Assembly (NCBI GenBank): GCA_039090855.1
Contig: CM076991.1
Coordinates: 101,568,021-101,632,020, forward strand
DNA length: 64,000 nucleotides
Source of the DNA: Macrothele yani
Lineage: Eukaryota > Arthropoda > Arachnida > Araneae > Macrothelidae
Direction of reading: 5' to 3'
Below, piece after piece: positions 22,426 through 33,222 of the stretch. Positions within the stretch are counted from its first letter, which is position 1. Each line of letters opens with the position of its first letter. The notes under the pieces are model-generated. The model had not been told where the DNA came from. It did no database searches and saw only the letters and a list, made by a program, of their open reading frames with translations. Both the position numbers and the translations under genes were made by a program.

Positions 22426-22689
22426 TCAGAGGATTTTCGAAACGCCACAGATTCCGTTTCGTTGAATTAAAGTCGGCAACAACCAGACAATAAGTCAGAA
22501 TGCAACGTACTCGAGAGATAAGAGCTTGTGCGTTCAATGCTGAGTATGATATGATAGTTTTGTGGTCTTCTGTGGGTAATGTTGATTTGGTGATGACAGG
22601 AAAAACGACTTATGCTGTGACCTATTTGTAATCCTGCGCGAATACATATTGCACGAAAGTCTACATATTGAACGAGAGTAGGCATTATA

Positions 22690-24013
22690 AAACGGCCGTT
22701 GCATAAAAACTGAGAGTAAAATCACACAAAATGAAGAAATATAGGTACAGCAAAATATATGTTATTCTATCTCAAAGTATCTTCCCTAGGATGATATGCA
22801 ACAATCCCATCGTTCAGTCCACTTTTCAAAGCATGTGGCGAAGGCATTTTGTTGAAGCTGCTTTAGCGATCCCTGTACAGCTTGATTAACGTCAACATCT
22901 GTGTTGACTGTAACGCCACGGAACTTTTCCTTCATTGTTGGAAACAACCAGAAATCCCACGGGGCGAGGTCAGGATTGAAGGCAGGCTGTGGCACGATTT
23001 CAATACTGCATTTCGCGAGAAACTGTTGAATACAAGCAGCCACATGTGGGCGGGTGTTATCATGGTGTCGGGTCTACTTGCCCAATAGTTTCGATCGTTT
23101 AATTAACATGTGTCCTCGCAGACGCTTCAAGACTGAAATGTAACACACATTGACAGTAATTTGTGGAGGAACGGCATGCTGGTAGACAAAATCTTTATGA
23201 TCAAAGAAAATTATTAACTTCACGTTCCCAGCTGATTTGGTTTGGCGTACCTTTTTCGAAGGAGGCGAGCCTGTGTGTTTCCAGACACTTGTTGCGTGCT
23301 TCGTGAGGGGGTTGAAATAGTGGACCCATGTTTCATCGGCAGTTATTACTGTGTTTAGAAAGTTTGGATCCTTTGCAAACATTTTTTCCACTCATGACCC
23401 ACCTGAACTCTGGCTAGCAATTGTTCTCTCGTTAAGTGATGAGGTAACCATCTGGAAAACGCACGATGCAACAGTAATTTGTTGAGTAAAATGCGGAATG
23501 CCGATGGTTTTGAAATATTAGTTGACGCCGCTATGTCTTCATACGTCATTCGTCAATCTTCTTTCAGGATTTCCCAAAGAGTGTTTACAATACGCTCCGT
23601 AACAACAGTTTCAGGTCGACCAGGCCTAGGAGGGAGTTCTGCCGACAAACGGCCTTTTTTGAAATCATGGTACCATCTAAAATTCGTTGATTCACCCAAA
23701 TATTTATTTTTGTAAGCGTTTTTAATTAAATCAACTGTTTCTGGAGACGTTTTACCCAAACGATAGGAAAATTTTATCGCACAACGCATTTCACTTTTTA
23801 ACTCTGAATCACTCACCGCCATAGCTGTATGGCGAAATGCAGACGTACCATCAACAACTGTTCAATAACAAAACCAGAATTGTGTGCTACGGCTGATAAC
23901 TGTTGCCATAGTTGCCTCCTTTATTCAGTTAGTCGTCTGCTTGGTTATTTTCCCCCTTCGCACTGTTGCCAACACAAAAAACATAACTCTCAGTTTTTAT
24001 GAAACGGCCTTAG
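22690..24013 (-). mobile_element. mariner element, copy 1 of a family
   Basis: The left end AAACGGCCGTTGCATAAAAA and inverted right end CTAAGGCCGTTTCATAAAAA match, with TA at 22688-22689 and 24014-24015. A second copy lies at 34918-36214 on the same strand. Confidence 0.9.
22786..23822 (-). pseudogene. mariner transposase (DD34D type), frameshifted
   Basis: The N-terminal domain (MAVSDSELKSEMRCAIKFSY) leads to KGRLSAELPPRPGRPE, then in other frames TYEDIAASTNISKPSAFRIL. The first catalytic motif is VITADETWVHYF, the second, HHDNTRPHVAAC, lies directly after an in-frame TAG, and the third, NPDLAPWDFWLF, has the final aspartate. All three acids of the D,D34D triad can be seen, but at least three frame changes and a stop separate them. 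The protein would bind and cut at the terminal repeats if whole. Confidence 0.88.
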
Positions 24014-24015
24014 TA

Positions 24016-24570
24016 ATTGTTATCGCACTATTATGTATAGAAAATTTAACAGAGCTACATGTATATCTACGTGACATGAAAGACTGCGAAGAAGCAGATA
24101 ATGCTCGATGCTTGAGTTACTACAACTTATTCATGGTGGATATTTGACGTGTTGACGTGCTGAAATCCTGATGAATAAACAGTTTGAACTAGTAAGTACC
24201 CTTGTTTTTCTTCGAACCTTAGTTTTATTTTAATATATTTAATATAAAACTTTATTCTAGCCTAATTAACTTTTCTGCGGCTACGAAAGGATGAGACTCA
24301 TCCCAGTAAGCAACCTTTAAGAGTTCAGTGAAACATTAAGTGAAGTTAAATGGTTAAGATAATAATAATAATAACGAATGTTCACCAATTATTTTCTACA
24401 CAGTATCTACCACTGCATAATCCACGTTGAAGGGTGTTAAAGGCGGACCATTTGAGCAAGAAGTCAATAAATGAGACGTCCCACGTAAGATTCCCTCTTT
24501 TCTCCAAGTCACAAGAATTTGAAGAATTAGCAGTAGAAAATTTATGCTGCCACGCTAAAGAAATCATATC
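24016..24570. other. Unannotated AT-rich DNA
   Basis: No feature other than an ATAATAATAATAATA run near 24358-24375. Confidence 0.5.
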
Positions 24571-24580
24571 TCCTGACTTT

Positions 24581-24800
24581 TTCTTTTTTTTTGATTGAAG
24601 GTTTAACGACCGCCGTGAGCAACTCAATGGTCTATAAGCAGTCGCCCGTCCCTAATTTAGGGTCACTGGTTCCAGGGAAGGGAGAGAGCCAGTGCCGTAA
24701 GACAAACCAAACATCCATGCCTCACCGGGATTCGAACCCGGACCGCGTTCGGACGAATGATCAGAGGCCATCGCTTAGACCACTGCGCCACCGGGGCGGC
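24581..24800 (-). mobile_element. S1 SINE, well preserved
   Basis: Minus-strand head with GGTGGCGCAGTGGTCTAAG and GGGTTCGAATCCCGGTG; T run at the left as the poly-A tail. Flanks TCCTGACTTT (24571-24580) and TCCGGACTTT (24802-24811) look like a 10-bp target duplication with one mismatch. Confidence 0.88.
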
Positions 24801-24833
24801 CTCCGGACTTTATCAGATCTATGATCAATTCTC

Positions 24834-25144
24834 AACCTGAAATGTCTTCTCCAGGTCTCAAAACATATGCTTCGGCTGTCTGATCTGTTGCATCTTCTAC
24901 CGGTTCAACCTCCAAGCCTGTCTCTTCAAATTTGAAGAAGAAAAGATCTCTGCGACAGTTACCAGAAACAAATCTTCCTCTTCTGAGTCTTCAAAACATA
25001 CCCTTTGAAGACTCTTTCATCTCTACTTCTCGCTCAGTTGAGTCGGCTAAAGAAGTGCCCCAGAAAGATGTTCAGCCTCGTGAGAGACTGAAACAGATGG
25101 AGGAAAGCCTCAGTTCTGTCAGTACCTTGCATCAAGAAATTTAG
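24834..25144 (+). pseudogene. Possible retroelement ORF1 C-terminal fragment
   Basis: An open frame with one TGA (near 24878) reads EMSSPGLKTYASAV, then SSNLKKKRSLRQLPETNLPL and a coiled-coil-like acidic end (ERLKQMEESLSSVSTLHQEI). The KTYASAV phrase and the basic and Ser-rich context resemble C-terminal parts of LINE ORF1 or Gag-like proteins, but no zinc knuckle is visible. It could also be an exon of an unknown gene. The SINE at 24581-24800 cuts off whatever lay upstream. Confidence 0.25.
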
Positions 25145-25630
25145 AATACGAAACTGAGTCAGTCGAAGTCTATCTTTTTTGTTTGTGTGTATTATCAGTT
25201 CAATCAAGGTGCTAAAGTAGTCTCCAGGTATTAATGTGTTAGTTTCATAATCCTCAATTTTGTCAGGTCACCTAAACTGTCTTCAATATCTGAGTCATAA
25301 AGTGGGTGTAAACATCCACTTAGTAACCTTGCATGTCTTAACTACCTTCAGTACTTTAAATATGGAAGGTACTTAAGTGGACTTGGGTCGTAATGATACA
25401 GTGAATCAAATGTGCAAGATACTTTAAGTACCTTTAGGTCATAATGATACGATCCGCATAAGATCCACTTTGGGTCATAATGTTGGGATAAAAAATCAGA
25501 TGAAATCTACTTAAAGTACTTTACATATCCGGATCATAGTCCTCAACGCTGTCAAGGAATTTAAAGTACCTTGCTTCAAAGCATTTAGAAGGCGGCACGC
25601 AGTCAAAGAAGGATTTACGGTTTTTACGTT
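25145..25630. other. Spacer with short ACTTTAAGTACCTT-like words
   Basis: Words such as TAGGTCATAATGATAC and TACTTTAAGTACCTT recur loosely between 25330 and 25530, suggesting an eroded short tandem repeat. No gene. Confidence 0.4.
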
Positions 25631-25639
25631 ACGGCCATC

Positions 25640-26320
25640 CATTCTTACGTTCGGGAGCCAACGTGAAAACACAAATTTGTGTGTTGCGAAGCCCGAACCG
25701 CATTCTTCTGCTCCGGAGTCAAATGATTTTTCGATTAAGCTACACCGACGGAATTTATCGCTGCAACTTGACATGTGCTTCACCTCTGTTGTACGTCACA
25801 ACGTTTTTGTGCGTTATCCTTTAATTTCGATCCACAGTGTACTTCATTCCTGCAAGAGCGTTGTGCTCCGGAGCCGAATGTTTTTCCGATTAAGCTACAC
25901 CGACAGAATTTATCACTACAACATTGCGATCTTGACATCTTCTTCACCTCTCTAGTACGTCACAGGGTTTTTGTACATATCCTTTAATTTCGAGCCTCAG
26001 TGCACTTCATTACTGCAAGAGCGTTATGCTACGGAGCCGAATGCTTTTCCGATCAAGCTACACCGACAGAATTTATCGCTGCAACTTTGCGGTTTTGACA
26101 TGTGCTTCACCTCTTTAGTACGTCACAATTTTTTGAACATTATCCTTTCATTTCAAGCCCAGTGTACATCATTCGTGCAAGAGCGTTGTGCTACGGAGCC
26201 GAATGCTTTTCTGATTAAGCTACACAGACAGAATGTATCGCTGCAACTTTGCGGTCTTGACATATTCTTCACCTTTCTAGTACGTCACAATGTTTTTGTA
26301 CGTTATCCTTTGATTTCAAG
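25640..26320 (-). repeat. Tandem array of SINE S3 head units, about 163 bp, four units
   Basis: TACGTCACA recurs at 25792, 25956, 26119 and 26281 (steps 164, 163, 162). On the minus strand each unit has GTCGGTGTAGCTTAATCGG, then CATTCGGCTCCGGAGCAC, which is the tRNA-like head of S3. The first unit also retains TTCGGGCTTCGCAAC near the B box region. A dispersed SINE has become a tandem array. Confidence 0.75.
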
Positions 26321-26369
26321 TCCTAGTATATATTCTTCATTCCTGCAAGAATGTGAAGTGACAAATTAA

Positions 26370-27348
26370 TGTGATAGGTATTAAAATAATTTCACTCCTT
26401 GAAGTTACTCTCTTATTTATTTGTCACATTTGAGTTTCACTTGGAATTAATTTGTTGGGTACAAAAAATATTTTTCGATTTTCTCAGTTTGCCTTGTTGG
26501 CAAACAAGCAGCAGACTTGTACGATGGACTTTTTTTTTTATTTTTCTCCAGAGGGCAGACGAAAGGCATCGAAAGTTGCACGTGGGAAAGTTGTTCTCTC
26601 TGCCCTCAGTCTTGCTCAGGTTGTTGAGCAACCTACCAATTTGGACGTAAAAGGGGACCTAATGCAATAGCGGTCTGCACGGCCGTCTGTCGTGACCCCG
26701 GACTCCCCCTCCTTCGGTGCCCCATAACCCAAGAGGCACGATGCACCCTGTAGGGACAAGACGCCACATCCTGCTCCCTCAGCCAACAGGGTGATTTTTG
26801 CTGCTGTTGCTGCTGCACCAACGAGTTTAGGACTCGGCGAGGGCGGAATATTGATGGCTATTTCGGCAACCTGGCTTAACCGAGATGATGTCAGAACAAA
26901 AACATCCCATACGTTATCATGTTTCAGTCACATTAGTCCACGTGGATGTGCGGGCAATTCACCGACTCGTAAACCGATGATAACCATGGAGATGATGATT
27001 GGTCAAACATGTCTTGTGATTTTCTATTTTCTTTTTAAAATATGTTAATGCAGTATCTGCAATTCATCCTTTTTAAATATGTTTTGTGATAATATGCATA
27101 AATCTCTTCGACAATTGCTAATATTTTACCAAATTGTATAAGGCTCGAAACATAATCTTTCATCTGTTTAACATTTTAAGCTATCCCAGATCACAGGCGG
27201 GAGAGCCCCCCCCTACCTGGCCAAGTAATCCCAGGTCCGGTCAATGCCTTATTTTCACAGGAGAATGCGGTGCAGCTTCCGGGCTCACAATTCAGGGGCC
27301 CCAAAAATTTGACTACAATAATCAAAAAAATATTAACTGCTGCTTCCG
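26370..27348. other. Unannotated DNA
   Basis: No gene recognised. A CTGCTGTTGCTGCTGC run lies at 26800-26815. Short frames on both strands resemble nothing known to me. Confidence 0.5.
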
Positions 27349-27360
27349 AAAATTGTCACA

Positions 27361-27580
27361 TGCCGCCCCGGTGGCGCAGTGGTCTAAGCGATGGCTTCTG
27401 ATCATTCGTCCGAAAGGGGTTCGGATCCCGGTGAGGCATGGATGTTGTGTTTGTCTTACGGCACTGGCTCTCTCCCTTCCCTGGAACCAGAGGCACTAAA
27501 TTAGGGACGGGCGACTGCTTATAGCCCATTGAGTTGCTCACGGTAATCGTTAAACCTCAAATCAAAAAAAAAAAAAAAAA
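27361..27580 (+). mobile_element. S1 SINE, full-length with 12-bp target duplication
   Basis: Head TGCCGCCCCGGTGGCGCAGT, body and A tail. AAAATTGTCACA occurs at 27349-27360 and 27581-27592, a perfect 12-bp duplication. The B box has one change (GGTTCGGATCC). Confidence 0.93.
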
Positions 27581-27592
27581 AAAATTGTCACA

Positions 27593-28034
27593 ACACTTCA
27601 TTACCCAATAATACAAGAAATTTACTGGAATGTTATCCAACAGGCTTAAAAAGATTTTTCTGATAAACTGCTCCAGTTCAGTTCTACAGTGGAGAGAAAC
27701 CCAGAAATGTTCAAAACATTAAAGTACCGTCAGCATTTACTGATGTGGAAACCGCATTGCGAATACTTTTAACAATTTCTATATCCAATTGTGGGATGCA
27801 AGGTCAGGTGATGCTCAAACATATCACAGCTTCTCCTTGACAAATGCCAACCCCGCCTTCTAATGGTGCATTTTGTACCCACAAAAGCGGCTCTGATGAT
27901 CGCCACGTAGCGGTATAACTATTACCATAGGGATTATAAAAAATGCTATCTCTCACTCACCAACCCGCTTGGCCTGCGCGGTGAGTTGTGGCCAAATCCC
28001 CAAGATGATTCCAAAACTGAAAATTTGGCCTTCA
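27593..28034. other. Spacer, possibly upstream part of a LINE
   Basis: No feature supported. It precedes the reverse-transcriptase remnant and may hold more of it beyond recognition. Confidence 0.35.
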
Positions 28035-29160
28035 GTCCCCGGCAACTGGAATATAAAAATGTTTAATCACTGCGTCCTTCCAGTTCTTACATATGCAGTA
28101 GAGACATGGATCTTAACTAAAACAGATATACAAAGGCTGCAGACAACTGAAAGACCCACGGAGAGATGCATATTTGTTGAACCCAGGAAATATTAGGAGA
28201 GAAACTCGTGGATAATTAAATTAAATTAAATGAATAAATAAGGATAAGGTAAATGACATGAGTGGAAGACATCATAATCGGAGTAAAGTCCCTGAAATGG
28301 TAATGGTCTGGACATGTTGCCAGGAGAACTGCCAACCGAAATTTTCATTTCATTTATTGCATTTTATTTGTTACAGACATGGTATTACATAATCATAAGT
28401 ATATAACACAAATAATATATTTTTGTAACAACAGGGAATGAGGAGGGAAAAGGCCTGATAGGCCTGACGGTGCCCTCTTCTCCCACAGCATCAAACTTTT
28501 CATGAAAATAAAAAAAATGCAAAAGAACATAAACAAGTCAAGTCCACATAATATCAAACACAGCTAGGGTGGTACTATCAATTAATAAAGGTAATAGTAC
28601 AATATGAGCTTTTGGTCAGTAAGAAATGCCTGAGTTTTCCTTTAAATATGTTAATAATATTAAGTGATATTATATCAGTAGGAAATGTATTCCATAATAC
28701 AGGACCAATATAATTAATAAATGATCTGAATCGTTCTGTTAGTGGAAACATGGGGATTAGTGTTGTTTTTTGTCTCGTGGAGTAATCATGACTGTGAGTA
28801 CTTATTGTAATTAAATCTTGATAGTAACCATTTTTAAATCTCAAAAACATTAGTTTGCCTATACTATAGATATGCATAGTTGAATAGTTAGTATATAAAG
28901 ATCATTTGGACTGAGTCTAGCCTGAAAGACTCTATTTGAAAATTGAGTATTTTTTAGTTTTTAGGAACAAAAAAAAAAAAAAAAAAAAAAACCCAGAAGA
29001 AAACCACGTGGAAGATGGATGGTTGAAATTCGAAAGCTGCCGGAGTGACCTGAAAGAGACAGGCTCAAAACAGACAGTTGTGAAAGAAACTTGGGGAGAC
29101 CTTCATGCAGCACTGGATTGACAATGGTTGACAGTGAGAATGAAGATGATATAAGGTTTA
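28035..29160 (+). pseudogene. LINE reverse-transcriptase C-terminal remnant (RTE-like), interrupted
   Basis: The plus strand reads NHCVLPVLTYAVETWILTK, then DIQRLQTTERPTERC, the pattern C-terminal to the RT domain of RTE and related LINEs (usually FNSCVLPVLTYGAETWTLTK). Further on come NGNGLDMLPG (compare KWAGHVAR) and, after an insertion of about 650 bases (28337-28985), RKPRGRWMVEIRKL, the expected next block. Stops and frameshifts are frequent. The inserted segment is mostly another LINE end on the opposite strand. Only the last part of a roughly 1000-residue polyprotein remains. Confidence 0.7.
28340..28877 (-). pseudogene. 3' end of a second LINE (Jockey/CR1-like)
   Basis: On the minus strand the frame 28578-28877 reads THSHDYSTRQKTTLIPMF, then GPVLWNTFPTDI and NIFKGKLRHFLL, the usual ending of many LINE ORF2 proteins (HSHNTR..., G..LWN.LP..., FK..LK..L). 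A 3' untranslated region follows to an ATAAAATGCAATAAATG-type end near 28345. The copy is strongly 5'-truncated, as is normal for LINEs, and lies inside another LINE remnant. Confidence 0.75.
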
Positions 29161-29352
29161 GGTACATCGACGTAGAAGAGTGAAACGTCCGAGAGAGTGC
29201 AACGAGGAAACTGAGTCCAGCTGTACTGGGGAAGGTCTTTTCGATTATTGAAGAGGTCAAAATCGCATCTTATATCGTACCTTAAACAAAAAAGATGTCA
29301 GAGCTTCTGTTTAGTTGCATATAACGGTGAAGCACGCATGTCTTATGACATA

Positions 29353-29777
29353 TTGAGCCCCGAATGACTGAATGGTTAGCAGTTCAGACTACCAATGCAA
29401 GGTCCTCAGGTTCGATCCTGGGCTGATCTTGCGGAGGTGGTGTGATTTGCTAACAATCACTGAATATTCGCCGTGCATCGGACGAACACGTTAAGTGACG
29501 GCCCCCAGGCGTGACCCACTGGTTAAATGGGTATCCTTTCCTATGCCCTCCCTGAAATTCTCTCACCCCTCTATGTGCAACATCATACTTGTACGGTGGC
29601 GCCATCTACTGTACTCTAATCTTACTACAAACTGTTCTGTCAAAGTCGCTAGACTTGCTCTCATTCCTTCCGTTTCTGTGTCCTGCCCAAAAGGCGAACT
29701 CGCTGTAGGTGGCTGGGACCTAAAATCTACTCACTGTGGACGGAAGTCCCACAAGAAAATGACTCATACTTGCTTGC
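29353..29777 (+). mobile_element. SINE related to family S2, 425 bp, 11-bp target duplication
   Basis: The head has GAATGACTGAATGGTTAGCA and CAGGTTCGATCCTGGGC, followed by CGGACGAACACGTTAAGTGA, which matches the S2 body (GATGGGCACGTTAAG). CTTATGACATA stands on both sides (29342-29352 and 29778-29788). The last TA of the right duplication is also the TA that flanks the next Tc1-like element. Confidence 0.85.
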
Positions 29778-29788
29778 CTTATGACATA

Positions 29789-31007
29789 CACGGTTTTATC
29801 ATAACAATATGACCACCCTCGCAATCACAGTGTACCTGCCCAGGCACGTTACAGGGTGAGCGTGATAAGGTCGACAACCCTGAGATATACGCTGACGGCC
29901 AGGACAGATGAGCCATAGTGCGTCATGTGAGCAGAATGGGCAGAGGTAGTGATTTGATGTACGTTAAAAAAGGAATGATCATTGGCTACCGCGCCAAGGG
30001 TGGAAGCATCTAAGAAACGCCAGACTTCTAGGGTTGTTCGCGAGGTGCTGTAGTAAGGGTGTACCAAGAATGGACCACTGGCACACCGAGTACAACCCAA
30101 CGTCATAACTGCGGAGCCCCTAAGGTCATCGAATCCAGATGAGAACGTCGCCTCCGTCGACTGATAAAGGGCAATCGATGCGCAACAGAGCAGTAATTGA
30201 CCACGCAAATGGACGCCGGGGCACCCAGGTACGTGTCACTGATAACAATAGAGCGAACCCTGTTACGCATGGGTCACTGGAGTAGACGATGCGTCAAGGC
30301 GCCCATGTTAACTCAAGTCCATTGGCAACGATGCATGCAGTTCGCATGGGACTACCGCCATTGGACAGTGGAAGAGTGGGAAAAGGTTGCCTCTTCCGAC
30401 GAATCGAGGTTTCTATTCCACAGAAGTGACGAGCGGTTTCGGATACGGTGTCAGATGCACGAGAAACAACACCCGGACACGCTTGTCGGTCAAGTACAGG
30501 CCGGACGTGACAGTGTGCACGTTTTGGGGATGTTTTCCTGGTATGACATTGGACCGCTGGTACCACTGGATGGATCCCTGAACGCCAATGGCTTCCTGTC
30601 GATCCTCGCCGAGCACATGCATTTCTTCATGTTGGACGTTTACTCTGGTGGTGATGATATCTACCAACAGGACAAATCGCATTGCCACGTCGCTAAGGAG
30701 GTGCGTGACTGGTTCTAGGAACATGAAAGCGATGTCTCCGCTCTCCCTTGGCCTGCAAAATCGCCTTACCTCAATCCCACGGAGCATTTGTGGGACTATT
30801 TGGATCGACAGGTTCGACGTGCAGACCCACAACCACGTCATCGGTGACCTCCGTGCCCTGCTGCATTCCGAATGGACACATGTGCCTCGAGCAACCACTC
30901 TCCAGGAATCATTGCGTCCATGCCACGCCGTCTCGCCGCTGTCATTCGTGCCAAGGGTGGTTGTTCTCATAATTAGGTAGGTGTCATATTATTCTCATAC
31001 GACTGCG
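29789..31007 (+). mobile_element. Tc1-like DNA transposon, strongly decayed
   Basis: Left end CACGGTTTTATCATAACAAT and inverted right end CGCAGTCGTATGAGAATAAT are related; TA at 29787-29788 and 31008-31009. Related to the element at 44958-46174 by its ends and protein. Confidence 0.82.
29936..30976 (+). pseudogene. Tc1-like transposase with many stops
   Basis: The frame from ATG 29936 reads KKGMIIGYRAKGGSI (HTH), broken by several stops before 30197. The part 30197-30718 is open: SSDESRFLFH holds the first acid and YQQDKSHCHVAKEV the second. A stop follows DWF, then SPYLNPTEHLWDYLD keeps the glutamate, and after another stop and frame change the end SMPRRLAAVIRAKGG is seen. The triad is intact; the reading frame is not. 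Confidence 0.85.
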
Positions 31008-31009
31008 TA

Positions 31010-31498
31010 CAAGATATCAGAAGTATAGAAAGTTACAGTGATTTTGTAGGAAGTTCATTAAGTGCTCAACATTTTAACCAACATGATCTCAGTGACCTTA
31101 CACAAGGATCTGAACTTCTCTAAGGTCTTCTGAATTGCTGGCCTCCAGATTGAATAAAAATAATTTATTTCATTCTGGAACCAAAATTACGTCTTGTCGT
31201 AGCGGAGAAAAGGATTTGCTGCCCTTCTTCTCTAAGGACAGTAACTAGTTTTCTGCAATGAGGTCAGAGACCTTCTGAGGAAAAATAAAATGGGTCTATC
31301 ATTCTGATTTTAGTAATATGTTTATGTCAACACATTTCTCAGCGAATGGGTTGAAATAAACTGATTTAGTAATATGTGGTTGTTTTAATAGTATGTAATA
31401 TTAATAGCATCAATATTTGTAAAAATATTATCAGAAATAGTAGATTATGGGATTACGGATCCCTAATTTTGAGGACGACCGGTTGAATCTTCATATAA
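31010..31498. other. AT-rich DNA without feature
   Basis: Nothing recognised. ATTTAGTAATATG recurs around 31310 and 31365 (short direct repeat). Confidence 0.45.
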
Positions 31499-31500
31499 TG

Positions 31501-31836
31501 TACCCAAGTAGCACACTGACATTGGCCAACGGTTGGCCTAATGATATTTTTGCGTCGGCGACGTTGGACGAAGGTTGCGTTGTTTATCGAAGATTGGCCA
31601 GCGGTTATTCCAACCACACATGACCAACCATTTATCAACAAATGATCACTTAACGGTTGTCCGATGGTTGTCCAACAACACATGATCACATTGGAAAACT
31701 GTTTGCAACAGTTTTCCAATGTGGGTCCAACCGTTGAACCAACACATATCCAATTGTTGGCCGCCGAGTCGCCGAGTCGCTGGGCCGACCGCTGAAAGCC
31801 CACGGTTAGTCCAACATAATATTGCTACCAGGGTAG
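31501..31836. mobile_element. MITE-like element rich in CCAAC/GTTGG palindromes
   Basis: Ends TACCCAAGTAGCAC and (inverted) TACCCTGGTAGCA form short terminal repeats. The interior repeats GGCCAACGGTTGGCC, CCAACCGTTG, CCAACAACACATGATCACATTGG and further such words, so much of it can fold on itself, for example AACTGTTTGCAACAGTT at about 31688. No coding potential. Confidence 0.6.
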
Positions 31837-31913
31837 CTATGCCATATCTCCAAAACTATAGGTGATATGGCAAAACTGATATCATTTTTGGCATTAGCGC
31901 CCCAAATATATCC

Positions 31914-31968
31914 TTGCTTATAGCCCATTGAGTTGTTCACGGTGGTCGCTAAAAATCCAATCCAATCC
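31914..31968 (+). mobile_element. Severely 5'-truncated S1 SINE
   Basis: Only the last 35 bases of the S1 body are present (TTATAGCCCATTGAGTTGTT and GGTGGTCGCTAAA), followed by an AATCC repeat tail. AAATATATCC (about 31904-31913) and AGATATATCC (about 31974-31983) flank it, a likely 10-bp target duplication with one change. Confidence 0.7.
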
Positions 31969-31983
31969 AATCCCAGATATATC

Positions 31984-32535
31984 CAACAATAGGTCTAACT
32001 TTTAAGGCACCAAAATGTGTGCTGGTCAGTGCAATTTTTTCCATTACTTCACGAAATAAGTGTACTTAAACGAAATTGCCAGTCCCTCTCTCAATCTATG
32101 AAACTTGGAGATTTTACAAGAAACCGTTTTCTTGGCGCCATACATATACACAGAGATATTCGTATATTAAGCACATCTGACCTCGTTACATAAATGGCTC
32201 ATTTCAACATTTTAAATGATACATGAGAGAGGTTGTAACGTAGTAAGTGACATTATATAGATGGCGTACGACTGAGGAGAAGTATGATTCTCTTGTCCGC
32301 TAGGTTTGAAATATTTGTCGGATGTTCCGCCCACACAACACATGTGCTTAATAAAAAATTGTTTCTCCTACAATGACGTGATACTTCGAGCATGGTTGTC
32401 GGCTTACCTAAAACCTGCGATTTAGTGTCCCCGCCTTTCTCAAGGGAGCGATGATGTAATATACCACGTGACATGGTGTAGATGACGTACCACTGAGATG
32501 ACAAATGAGTCAAATCAACAACGAAGCAGCAATAA
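31984..32535. other. Unannotated DNA
   Basis: No recognised gene. Two partly similar words (ATACATGAGAGAGG... and GATGGCGTACGACTGAGGAGA versus GATGACGTACCACTGAGATGA at 32261 and 32482) suggest a short duplication. Confidence 0.4.
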
Positions 32536-32538
32536 GAC

Positions 32539-32615
32539 TGCCGGCGTAGTTCGGTTGGGAGAACAGCATCTCCAGAGTAGGTAAACGTGGATTTGGAATC
32601 CCGCCACCGGCGAAA
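32539..32615 (+). mobile_element. tRNA-like SINE head, single copy
   Basis: GCCGGCGTAGTTCGGTTGGG (A box region) and GATTTGGAATCCCGCCACCGGC with matching 5' GCCGGC and 3' GCCGG acceptor-like ends. The B box is imperfect and the anticodon arm does not fold well, so I call it a SINE head or tRNA pseudogene. Confidence 0.45.
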
Positions 32616-32910
32616 AGTTCTATGTTATTATTGCTGTGCCCACGGCTTCGATCGCGTGGAAGATATCACTGAAAAACAGGGCTATGATAACACGTGTAAT
32701 CCGATCCATCCATAAGAACTGTAGTTCAATTTCATGGCAACCGTTGGAGGAAATTGGCTGAAAGATTAAATGGTCGGCAGTTAGCTTTTCACGCGAAATA
32801 AAGTTCTAATTAATTTTTACATAAATTTAAGTACATAATTTTTTTTATTTTTTTTATTTTTTTTTAATAATTCATAATGCCTCTGCACATACATTATTCT
32901 TTGTCTCGGG

Positions 32911-33222
32911 GCCTCGGGTGGCTTAGTGGGCAACGTTCGTGACTGCCACGGAAATGACCTCAGGTTCGATTCCAGCACGTACGAACGCTCGATCCACTAA
33001 ATATCCGCCGTGTGTCGGATGGGCACGTTAAGCCGTCGGACACCGGGTACTGGCCTCCCGGTAATAAATAAGGGCGTCTTCCTCCCCCTTTCTAATTCGC
33101 TTCCGTGTCACTTTCCTATCGGGCACTCTAGCCGAAATCTCCTAGCTTCCGATTTCTAAGGGTTGTTTAAGACCTGGGATCAGACACTCCTTCCTAAAAT
33201 CCTCTACATAAAAGAAAAAAAA
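32911..33222 (+). mobile_element. SINE family S2
   Basis: Head GGGTGGCTTAGTGGGCAACG and CAGGTTCGATTCCAGC, body with GATGGGCACGTTAAGCCGTC and the end ACCTGGGATCAGACACTCC...CTACATAAA. Other copies lie at 34511-34811 and 56913-57230. Confidence 0.88.
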
